Below, one piece after another: positions 5,767-10,968 of a stretch of DNA of 18,544 nt (its first letter is position 1; each line of letters starts with the position of its first letter). The position numbers were made by a program, and so were the translations under genes. The stretch is taken from the NCBI GenBank assembly GCA_964404595.1, contig CAYOKQ010000030.1, positions 1-18,544 of the forward strand, read 5' to 3'. Below the pieces are notes generated by a model, which was not told the DNA's origin, ran no database searches, and was given only the letters and a program-made list of their open reading frames with translations. This stretch comes from CAYJXA01 sp964404595 (GTDB lineage: Archaea > Nanobdellota > Nanobdellia > Woesearchaeales > GW2011-AR9).

Positions 5767-7227
5767 TTACTTCATCCTCAATCCACCAATCCCTTTCACA
5801 TATGCCGCCATGGTTTTCATCCCTCGTCTGGCTTGTTCCCATTCAAACTTCTCATTAGGCGCATGGTAGCCATCAGATGCTTTGCTCATGGCAATCATGA
5901 CTGTGGGAATGTTGGGAAATAATTTTCCTATTGCCGAAAATGCCCCTATTGTTCCAGAACCACCCACATACACTGGCCTTCGTCCAAATCCATACTCACA
6001 GGCAAGAGCTGCAAGATCCATAAACGGATTATCAACAGAGGTTTCCACGGGACCAAGCAAGTGTCCGGTTTCAAGTTCAATATCCGGATGAATTTTTCTC
6101 AAATGAGTTCCTAAAGATTCTATTATTGTACGAGGGTCTTGTTTTCCCACTAACCGTAAGGTTATATCCGCTTCCGCTTCGTATGGTATCTTGGTTCCTT
6201 TATCACCTTTTCGTCGTACTTCATGAAGCTCAAACGTGGGCTTATACCACAGCCGTGTCAGGACCTCAACATTATCTCCCAGAGGATACGTCGTCTGTGC
6301 ACCCAAATCTTGAAGATACTTTTTGGTATCAAAATCTGCGGCAACCTCACGTAACTTATCTAAACCTGTTCCTTGCGGCAATAAAATTCCTTCTTCCACG
6401 CCAGGAAAAATAGCTTCTCCAGTCGCTGCATTATAACACGTACTTAAAGCTGCTAATAAAACATTCAAAGGATTGGCAACGACTCCCCCACCCAGGCCCG
6501 AATGAACCACTTGATTGGCAGTGTGCAATCGCGCGGTGGCAGTAATAAGGCCACGCAGGTTATATGTTAACGAGGGATTATCACCATCGAAAATAGTATC
6601 GCTGGCAAGAATGGAATCAGGAACGGGAATAAGCCCATGCTCTAACCCATACACAAGGGCAGCTTCAAATCCGCCGCTTCCATTTTCTTCCTGCGTTTCA
6701 TAGACACCCACCACATTTACTTTTAATTGTCCGGTGTCTCGAAGATGTTTGAATGGTAAAAGAGTTGCGAGCATCGGCCCTTTATCATCGGTAGAACCTC
6801 GACCTATCAGGTATTCACCATTATCTACCGGCTCAAATGGATTTTGTATCTTCCATTCTGAAGGATCAACAGGCTGGACATCCAGATGATTATAAACCAT
6901 CAGCCAAGGGGCCTTAGGATCAACTTCCATTTTCGTGACTAAGACTGGGGAAGGCAAGCTAGGGATTGAAGAAATTGTATGTGTTGTAAAACCGGCCCAT
7001 CGTGCTGTTTCTGCTACTTTACTTACTACTTGACATAAATCATGGAGTCGCTGTTCATTAATAGCTCTGTTTTGTGCATTGATTGCTTCATCTTCAGGTT
7101 TCTGTGATATTTTGAGAGTCTGACTTATGCTTGGAATTTGAACTAAACTAGTGAGCCAGTTTTTATAGACAGGCATAATCTCTTCCACAAATTGATCGAT
7201 TCCTTCAACCATAATGATAACCCCCAT
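5767..7227 (-). CDS. M20 family metallopeptidase / dipeptidase
   Basis: A 486-residue zinc hydrolase of the M20 (carboxypeptidase G2/CNDP-like dipeptidase) family. Metal and catalytic residues are in place: YNHLDVQP (His114, Asp116), GRGSTDDKG (Asp147/148), YETQEENGSGG (catalytic Glu and metal Glu near 180-181), ASDT (Asp210), and DGYHAPNEKFEW (His about 455). The GVVANPLNVL region belongs to the dimerisation lid. There is no signal peptide, so it should act in the cytoplasm, probably on dipeptides from protein turnover or uptake. The box TTTATATA at 7254-7261 puts the transcript start about 4 bases before the ATG at 7227. The ATG at 7212 has a weak GGGGGT site and is an alternative. Confidence 0.92.
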   Translation of the reverse strand: MGVIIMVEGIDQFVEEIMPVYKNWLTSLVQIPSISQTLKISQKPEDEAINAQNRAINEQRLHDLCQVVSKVAETARWAGFTTHTISSIPSLPSPVLVTKMEVDPKAPWLMVYNHLDVQPVDPSEWKIQNPFEPVDNGEYLIGRGSTDDKGPMLATLLPFKHLRDTGQLKVNVVGVYETQEENGSGGFEAALVYGLEHGLIPVPDSILASDTIFDGDNPSLTYNLRGLITATARLHTANQVVHSGLGGGVVANPLNVLLAALSTCYNAATGEAIFPGVEEGILLPQGTGLDKLREVAADFDTKKYLQDLGAQTTYPLGDNVEVLTRLWYKPTFELHEVRRKGDKGTKIPYEAEADITLRLVGKQDPRTIIESLGTHLRKIHPDIELETGHLLGPVETSVDNPFMDLAALACEYGFGRRPVYVGGSGTIGAFSAIGKLFPNIPTVMIAMSKASDGYHAPNEKFEWEQARRGMKTMAAYVKGIGGLRMK

Positions 7228-7253
7228 GTCTTCTTGGGCAGGATTGCCTATAT

Positions 7254-7261
7254 TATATAAA
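7254..7261 (-). promoter_or_regulatory. TATA box of the M20 peptidase operon
   Basis: TTTATATA on the minus strand, centred about 30 bases before the ATG at 7227, giving a near-leaderless mRNA. The 14-bp inverted repeat begins 19 bases further upstream. Confidence 0.55.
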
Positions 7262-7279
7262 AATTATGAAGCTCGAATA

Positions 7280-7359
7280 GAAGTATACCACAAAGTTTAT
7301 ATAGTCTTTTATACTTCATTTATGTAGTCATTAAAGTGGTGAGAGTTGTGGTATACTTC
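7280..7359. repeat. Perfect 14-bp inverted repeat, operator-like
   Basis: GAAGTATACCACAA at 7280-7293 and its exact complement TTGTGGTATACTTC at 7346-7359, 52 bases apart. A third, partial copy (TATACTTCA, 7310-7318) lies between them in the orientation of the right arm. The region lies between the divergent peptidase gene and the zinc-ribbon/AbrB-like gene. Paired distant arms suggest cooperative binding or DNA looping by a dimeric regulator, plausibly the AbrB-like protein itself. A long RNA hairpin is the alternative, but it would need transcription across the whole region. Confidence 0.7.
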
Positions 7360-7402
7360 ACAGAAATTAAGCCGACGGATCATTATTTGAAATCAAAGAG
7401 AA

Positions 7403-7412
7403 CATATTATAT
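7403..7412 (+). promoter_or_regulatory. TATA-like box of the zinc-ribbon/AbrB-like gene
   Basis: CATATTATAT, predicting a transcript start near 7433, about ten bases before the ATG at 7445 and just including its Shine-Dalgarno site. Confidence 0.45.
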
Positions 7413-7433
7413 GTAATTAATGCAAAACACCAA

Positions 7434-7441
7434 AGGTGATC
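7434..7441 (+). promoter_or_regulatory. Strong ribosome binding site
   Basis: AGGTGATC matches the archaeal anti-Shine-Dalgarno complement and ends 3 bases before the ATG at 7445. It decides against the in-frame GTG at 7436, which lies inside it. Confidence 0.75.
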
Positions 7442-7444
7442 AAC

Positions 7445-7762
7445 ATGACCAAATGCCCCGAATGCCAAGCAACTATGCGTAAAATAGAAGTAGCTGTCCA
7501 TGGAGCTAAATCTAAGGCAATTAGTTATCAATGCTCTTCGTGTGACTACGTAGAATTCGAACCGATTTCATCACAACAAGTATTGGAAGAACTACGGGAA
7601 ACCCCATTAAAAATAAAACAAAAAGTGATAAAGTTATCTCAGGATCGATTTGGAATTTACTTAAATAATAATGTGGTTCGTAGTTTGGACCTTAAAGGGG
7701 GAGAAGAAATCTATTTGTCCATTCCTGACAAAAAACATATTTTAATCGAGTTAGAAAGTTAA
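7445..7762 (+). CDS. Zinc-ribbon plus AbrB/SpoVT-like DNA-binding protein
   Basis: A 105-residue protein. The N-terminus has two CxxC knuckles (CPEC at residues 4-7 and CSSC about 27 residues later), a zinc ribbon. The C-terminal 45 residues (VIKLSQDRFGIYLNNNVVRSLDLKGGEEIYLSIPDKKHILIELES) match the swapped-hairpin AbrB/SpoVT fold: a strand, the xIPxxVxxxLxLxxGDxV-type core in diverged form, and a final strand pair. Such domains bind DNA as dimers and often repress their own genes or act as antitoxins. The perfect inverted repeat ending 85 bases upstream is a natural candidate operator. The start is set by the AGGTGATC site just ahead of it. It converges with the CYTH gene, overlapping it by 4 bases. 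Confidence 0.85.
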   Translation: MTKCPECQATMRKIEVAVHGAKSKAISYQCSSCDYVEFEPISSQQVLEELRETPLKIKQKVIKLSQDRFGIYLNNNVVRSLDLKGGEEIYLSIPDKKHILIELES

Positions 7763-8304
7763 TCTTCTTCAACAACCAACTCTTCCCAATTCTCTTTATA
7801 ATACTTATATTTCTCATCAAACTCTTCCTTAGATGTGGGCATGATTCCTAATTTCGCTAATTTATCTTTCAAATACGCCAGCACTTTTTCTTTATCCTGC
7901 TCACCTGCCATCTGTTCTAATTCCAGGATATACCCATAGCCTTTGGTATAATCAACCGCCACATCAATATCCTGCCATTTGAAAGAATGCCGCATGCGAA
8001 ACCATTTGATGGAAATAGCATAGCCTAATGACAAAAATAATTTTTCCAGTTTTTCAAAATTATCCACCGGCACCTTGATTTCAATCTCCTCGCGAGAATC
8101 ATCATGAAGTTTGCCTTTCTTCATCCATACTTTCGCATAAAATTTATTTTTCTGGATACGCAGATCTTCGGTGCAGTCAAAATAATAGGTCACTTGCTCA
8201 TCCTCACTTAAAAAAGTTCCGTGAGTAGTGAAATAAAGTATTAATTCTTTGTATTGTTCCTTTGAAATAAAACTACGCACCTCCACCTCAATATTCTTAT
8301 CCAT
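7759..8304 (-). CDS. CYTH domain protein (class IV adenylate cyclase / triphosphatase-like)
   Basis: A 181-residue protein of the CYTH fold, a beta tunnel that handles triphosphates. Seen: EVEVR at residues 6-10 (the ExExK signature with Arg in the last place), the strands around DLRIQ and FYAKVWMKKGK, EEIEIKV, WFRMRHSF, and the acidic signature VAVDYTKGYGYILELE. In archaea such proteins are often annotated as class IV adenylate cyclases, but related enzymes are thiamine- or inorganic triphosphatases, so the reaction is open. The start at 8304 is preferred to longer in-frame ATGs because ATTTATAT (8328-8335) lies 24-31 bases upstream, and because the ExExR strand belongs near the N-terminus in this family. 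It converges with the AbrB-like gene. Confidence 0.85.
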   Translation of the reverse strand: MDKNIEVEVRSFISKEQYKELILYFTTHGTFLSEDEQVTYYFDCTEDLRIQKNKFYAKVWMKKGKLHDDSREEIEIKVPVDNFEKLEKLFLSLGYAISIKWFRMRHSFKWQDIDVAVDYTKGYGYILELEQMAGEQDKEKVLAYLKDKLAKLGIMPTSKEEFDEKYKYYKENWEELVVEED

Positions 8305-8327
8305 TCCTGCATACACAACACTGTAAG

Positions 8328-8335
8328 ATATAAAT
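8328..8335 (-). promoter_or_regulatory. TATA box of the CYTH gene
   Basis: ATTTATAT on the minus strand, centred about 27 bases before the ATG at 8304. It supports the shorter N-terminus. Confidence 0.6.
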
Positions 8336-8453
8336 GTTTTTAAAAGAACTTTGCCTGCAATTGCCTGCGGAAATGCCCTGGAAAGAATATCTGGAAGCGG
8401 CAATCAAAAGACGCTGGCTGGAGATCGAGAAGAAAAATTTAGATTATGAGTGA
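8334..8453 (+). CDS. Possible 39-aa small protein
   Basis: An ATG frame filling the space between two minus-strand genes. Its product reads MFLKELCLQLPAE then MPWKEYLEAAIKRRWLEIEK, an amphipathic helical sequence with protein-like composition, ending 10 bases inside the 3' end of the gene at 8444-8884. A second in-frame ATG lies at 8373. There is no Shine-Dalgarno site and no clear TATA box about 26 bases upstream, and its start overlaps the promoter of the divergent CYTH gene. It may be a real small protein or a chance frame. Confidence 0.3.
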   Translation: MFLKELCLQLPAEMPWKEYLEAAIKRRWLEIEKKNLDYE

Positions 8454-8884
8454 GCCATAGGTGAAAAATTCATTTCTATCGGCAGATCCAACGTCACATC
8501 TTGAGGATCTTTAGTCCTTTTCTTAAAATTTAATATTCCAATACTCTTTACTTCTTTTGTTTTTTCATCGATTCGCAAAAAAACACCTGGTTGGACCTGT
8601 TCTGCGTAACAAGCAGTTGGTTTTCCTATACCTATCTCTAAAAAATCTCCTTCTTCATCATAGTGAACTCTCATTGGACCTTTCATAGTGTATGCTTTAC
8701 AAAGTAAGATGTTATAATAAAGCCTTTCCCATTTAACTACTTTTGCTGGTGCTTTTAGTGTCTCTTGTAACTCCTGGATATAGGGACTAATTTCTGGATG
8801 ATCTTGATTTATGTGCGACCACCTTTCAGCAGATAAATGAATGAGTTTACCTGTGATATCTTTTACTTCAAAAATAGACTTCAT
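8444..8884 (-). CDS. Fusion of a PBECR-like nuclease-toxin domain with a DUF2283 domain
   Basis: 146 residues in two parts. Residues about 5-66 (VKDITGKLIHLSAERWSHINQDHPEI...LKAPAKVV...RLYYNILLCKAY) resemble the phage-barnase-EndoU-colicin-RelE-like (PBECR) family: the GKxIxLxxERWxHIxxxHPE opening is typical. Residues about 70-125 (MRVHYDEEGDFLEIGIGK...GVFLRIDEKTKEVKSIGILNF) are a DUF2283 domain. The toxin part seems to stop early, before the last strand of the usual fold. Joining a toxin-like and a putative partner domain suggests a fused or decayed toxin-antitoxin pair. The start lies 4 bases after the stop of the small membrane-protein gene, so the two are likely one operon. Confidence 0.75.
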   Translation of the reverse strand: MKSIFEVKDITGKLIHLSAERWSHINQDHPEISPYIQELQETLKAPAKVVKWERLYYNILLCKAYTMKGPMRVHYDEEGDFLEIGIGKPTACYAEQVQPGVFLRIDEKTKEVKSIGILNFKKRTKDPQDVTLDLPIEMNFSPMAHS

Positions 8885-8888
8885 TGTA

Positions 8889-9068
8889 TTAGATCATAAA
8901 CAGCACCATCGAGACCAATACTAACAATAATCCGCTACCCACGCAGCAATAACTGATTTGCTCGCCCAAGGTAAGATTCTTAAAATTCTTTAATTTATTG
9001 CCGATGAAAGAAAAGAAATTATTAATTTTTTGATTCAATACATCCAGAGATTCCTTAAAACCAGCCAT
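8889..9068 (-). CDS. Small membrane protein, 59 aa
   Basis: Starts MAGFKESLDVLNQKINNFFSF, an amphipathic basic helix, and ends in one hydrophobic segment (YCCVGSGLLLVLVSMVLFMI) of about 20 residues, so it should sit in the membrane with its N-terminus in the cytoplasm. The start at 9068 is chosen because the TATA box at 9091-9098 is about 26 bases upstream; the longer frame to 9137 would run into the 3' end of the S6e gene. Four bases separate its stop from the toxin-like fusion gene downstream. Function unknown. Confidence 0.65.
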   Translation of the reverse strand: MAGFKESLDVLNQKINNFFSFIGNKLKNFKNLTLGEQISYCCVGSGLLLVLVSMVLFMI

Positions 9069-9090
9069 AACAAAAGAAAAACAAAAGAAG

Positions 9091-9098
9091 TATAAAAA
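9091..9098 (-). promoter_or_regulatory. TATA box of the small membrane-protein gene
   Basis: TTTTTATA on the minus strand, centred about 26 bases before the ATG at 9068, close to the S6e stop codon. Confidence 0.55.
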
Positions 9099-9099
9099 C

Positions 9100-9495
9100 T
9101 TATTCTTTCTTCTCCGCCGCCACCAAAGGCTCCGCACCTTCCTTAATCACTTTCATATTGATCTGATGAATGATCTTGGTAATCATCTCTCCGCATACTG
9201 TGGTTCGCTGAACCAGCCCTTCCTGATTTTTACCATGCCTATTTTTTCCATCGAATCCTACGCTGCCGCCGATCAAGATTTTCTTTCGGGGAGCTTGTAC
9301 TCCTTTGCGCATGGGAAATCCGCATTTATCAGATCCGCCTTTGATAACAAATTCATATCCGGGAAAACCGATAGTGTCGCCAGAAACCGTGTCATTGATT
9401 CGCTTTTTTAACAATTCATCCGCATGCGGACTTTTAATTTCTTTTTGATAACTTTTTCCATCCTTAGTGCCCAGCACCAATTTAAATTCTGTCAT
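9100..9495 (-). CDS. rps6e: 30S ribosomal protein S6e
   Basis: A component of the archaeal small ribosomal subunit, 131 residues, the usual archaeal length. Hallmarks: EFKLVLGTKDGKSYQKEI at the start, INDTVSGDTIGFPGYEFVIKGGSDKCGFPMRKGV, the basic KKILIGGSVGFDGKNRHGKNQEG stretch, and TVCGEMITKIIHQINMKV near the end. The eukaryotic phosphorylated C-terminal tail is absent, as expected. The ATG at 9495 is preceded by GGGATGG six bases away. Unlike most neighbours it has a leader of about 60 bases, which can fold. Confidence 0.95.
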   Translation of the reverse strand: MTEFKLVLGTKDGKSYQKEIKSPHADELLKKRINDTVSGDTIGFPGYEFVIKGGSDKCGFPMRKGVQAPRKKILIGGSVGFDGKNRHGKNQEGLVQRTTVCGEMITKIIHQINMKVIKEGAEPLVAAEKKE

Positions 9496-9556
9496 GTTTA
9501 TCCATCCCGAGACTAAAGGACCTTTAATGATCCACGCTCAAATGGCGGTCTCAGCT
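9496..9556 (-). promoter_or_regulatory. Structured 5' leader of the S6e mRNA
   Basis: From the predicted transcript start near 9556 the RNA begins with a possible 7-bp stem, CTGAGAC (9554-9548) with GTCTCGG (9513-9507, one G-U pair), enclosing two small hairpins (CGC...GCG, and TAAAG/CTTTA in 9514-9526). The second arm of the stem overlaps the Shine-Dalgarno site GGGATGG (9508-9502), so folding could limit ribosome access. Autoregulation by S6e is a guess. Confidence 0.45.
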
Positions 9557-9577
9557 AACGTCCTAAACCGGCTATTT

Positions 9578-9587
9578 CTTTATAAAG
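9578..9587 (-). promoter_or_regulatory. TATA box of the S6e gene
   Basis: CTTTATAAAG, palindromic. Read on the minus strand it predicts a start near 9556, at the first base of the foldable leader. Confidence 0.5.
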
Positions 9588-9614
9588 ATATCTTCAAAAA
9601 TGAAATTCACCGCT

Positions 9615-9659
9615 CTCACCAATTTCTTGATTAATGGCAATGACATCCTTCTTGGTGAG
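9615..9659. repeat. 8-bp inverted repeat between the S6e and coiled-coil genes
   Basis: CTCACCAA (9615-9622) and TTGGTGAG (9652-9659) enclose 29 bases. The space between the S6e leader and the gene at 9745-9939 holds no convincing gene, only very short frames on both strands. On the minus strand CTTATACA lies about 26 bases before this repeat, so a short transcript starting here is conceivable. Confidence 0.35.
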
Positions 9660-9744
9660 TATAGTATACATATCAATGTGTATAAGTGTGTATATTTAAA
9701 AACATTTCGGAGAAAAAAGTAGGAGATACATAGGATAACAAAAA

Positions 9745-9939
9745 TTACACTGTTTTAATTTGCTGCTCAAGTTCCTGAAATTCTCGTTGCAGCGTAGCAT
9801 GTTCCTGTCTTAATTTCTCTAAGGTTGCCTTTTTAAATTCATTAATTTGGTTTCTATTGGCATCCCATTCCAAAGGGGCGATACGTTTCTCTAGGTTAAA
9901 TAGGAGTTCTCGTAATTCTGACATTCGTTCCTGAGACAT
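9745..9939 (-). CDS. Short coiled-coil protein, 64 aa
   Basis: Starts MSQERMSELRELLFNLEKRI and continues as almost pure heptad-type helix with many Glu, Gln, Lys and Leu (ATLEKLRQEHATLQREFQELEQQI). It has no membrane segment or cysteine. Probably a dimerising coiled coil of unknown role. The start at 9939, rather than 10017, is supported by TTATATAT (9962-9969) centred about 26 bases upstream, since the longer frame would run back through its own TATA box. Confidence 0.65.
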   Translation of the reverse strand: MSQERMSELRELLFNLEKRIAPLEWDANRNQINEFKKATLEKLRQEHATLQREFQELEQQIKTV

Positions 9940-9961
9940 AGTTATGCTTAGAAACAGCTGA

Positions 9962-9969
9962 ATATATAA
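9962..9969 (-). promoter_or_regulatory. TATA box shared by the coiled-coil gene and perhaps the divergent OB-fold gene
   Basis: TTATATAT on the minus strand, about 26 bases before the ATG at 9939. Being nearly symmetric, it could also start plus-strand transcription near 9992, giving the OB-fold gene a leader of about 25 bases. Confidence 0.55.
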
Positions 9970-10016
9970 ACATTTGGGGAAAAAATTAAGAATAGAACCT
10001 AAAATCCCATTTAGCA

Positions 10017-10361
10017 ATGAAAGAACGCACGATCCTCCAAATTTCTATTATAATGGCCATAATTGGCCTCGCTTTCCTCTACTTTTTCGCAGAAGAAATA
10101 GAACTGCCCACCGCGCAGCAATTAGAAAATATAGCCCCCGAAGAAAAAGTGCGCATCCAGGGAATAATCGGCCGCCTAAGCCAGCAGGATAAGGTCGCCT
10201 TTATCGAGCTGCAAGGGGAGCGGATCGAGACTATGGACGTAATATTATTTACTGATGAAAATATCTACCTGCACGAAGGCGATTATGTGGAGATTATAGG
10301 AACAGTGGAAGATTATCGGGGGAAGAAGGAAGTGGTGGCGAGTAAAATTGTTAAAAAATAA
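10017..10361 (+). CDS. Membrane-anchored OB-fold protein, 114 aa
   Basis: One N-terminal membrane segment (about residues 7-25, ISIIMAIIGLAFLYFFA) followed by an OB-fold: EKVRIQGIIGRLSQQDKVAFIELQGE, a second hairpin MDVILFTDENIYLHEGDYVEIIGTVEDY, and a closing strand GKKEVVASKIVKK. This is the pattern of tRNA_anti-type nucleic-acid-binding domains (strand, GxV, strand, GDxVxVxGxV, xxxKI). With the positive-inside rule the OB-fold would face outward, which is odd for a nucleic-acid binder, so the ligand is open. It stands alone, divergent from the coiled-coil gene and convergent with the next gene without a gap. Confidence 0.78.
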   Translation: MKERTILQISIIMAIIGLAFLYFFAEEIELPTAQQLENIAPEEKVRIQGIIGRLSQQDKVAFIELQGERIETMDVILFTDENIYLHEGDYVEIIGTVEDYRGKKEVVASKIVKK

Positions 10362-10913
10362 TTAACATATGAATTTACGGATTTGCTCCAAAGATTCTAA
10401 ATCTGTTGACGTTCTAATTTTATATCCTTCAAACAACCCCCTAACACGTTTATGAATTGATTCTAATAACGGCCTAGTAAATTGATGGGTTGCTGCTTGA
10501 ATCGACCCATTTACAGATGCCAATGCCAGCGAATACTCAACAAAGCCGCTAAATACATAGAGAATGCTGCTAGCCGACATTCGTTGTTCTAATCCTAATT
10601 CCGGAACATCCATAAATGGAACCAAAATATGATTTGAAGAATGAATCCCTTGCATCGTGAGCAAGCTGCTTATGAAAGTTATTTCTCTATGATTGTAGTT
10701 ATAGGGAGTTAATTCTGGTGATCGCAATACTTGCGCAATTTGTCGTTCATATCTTTTCCCATCTATTGAAAGAGACAGAGAGAATCTATAACTAGTAGGT
10801 AAACCAAGATTAGGTTCATCTGCAACCGGTCTTGAAGAGAGACTCACTGCTAAAGGAGTTCCTGCTCTTAACCCTAAAGTATGTACATATTCAACAACCG
10901 TGGGATGGACCAT
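10362..10913 (-). CDS. Unknown protein, 183 aa
   Basis: Starts MVHPTVVEYVHTLGLRAGTPL and has a beta-rich first half (SYRFSLSLSIDGKRYERQIAQVL) and a helical second half ending in FEGYKIRTSTDLESLEQIRKFIC. No membrane segment or known motif. Its stop abuts the stop of the OB-fold gene. CTTTATATAG (10944-10953) would start transcription about 9 bases before the ATG at 10913, and a palindrome sits over that start site, so it may be controlled by a repressor. Confidence 0.7.
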   Translation of the reverse strand: MVHPTVVEYVHTLGLRAGTPLAVSLSSRPVADEPNLGLPTSYRFSLSLSIDGKRYERQIAQVLRSPELTPYNYNHREITFISSLLTMQGIHSSNHILVPFMDVPELGLEQRMSASSILYVFSGFVEYSLALASVNGSIQAATHQFTRPLLESIHKRVRGLFEGYKIRTSTDLESLEQIRKFIC

Positions 10914-10915
10914 AG

Positions 10916-10933
10916 GACTACTTAAGGGTAGTC
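10916..10933. repeat. Palindrome over the transcript start of the gene at 10362-10913
   Basis: GACTAC at 10916-10921 and GTAGTC at 10928-10933, separated by 6 bases, between the TATA-like box (10944-10953) and the ATG. Position and symmetry fit a repressor operator, or a small hairpin in the leader. Confidence 0.4.
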
Positions 10934-10943
10934 TTTAATGCAA

Positions 10944-10953
10944 CTATATAAAG
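10944..10953 (-). promoter_or_regulatory. TATA box of the gene at 10362-10913
   Basis: CTTTATATAG on the minus strand, predicting a start near 10922, about 9 bases before the ATG at 10913. Confidence 0.5.
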
Positions 10954-10968
10954 CTATTGCTTCAATTT

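Noticed and set aside
8305..8403. Longer N-terminus of the CYTH protein (MPLPDILSRAFPQAIAGK...).
   Set aside because: The TATA box lies inside this extension, and the CYTH signature strand belongs at the very N-terminus.
9572..9646. Minus-strand frame of 24 codons (MSLPLIKKLVRAVNFIFED...) that could be a leader peptide before S6e.
   Set aside because: AAGAAGG directly abuts the ATG with no proper spacing, and the stop lies upstream of the S6e TATA box. Too short to support.
9600..9722. Plus-strand frame of 40 codons (MKFTALTNFLINGNDILLG...).
   Set aside because: Low-complexity AT-rich second half, no ribosome site, and the TATA box is only about 17 bases away. It overlaps the 8-bp inverted repeat and is probably chance.
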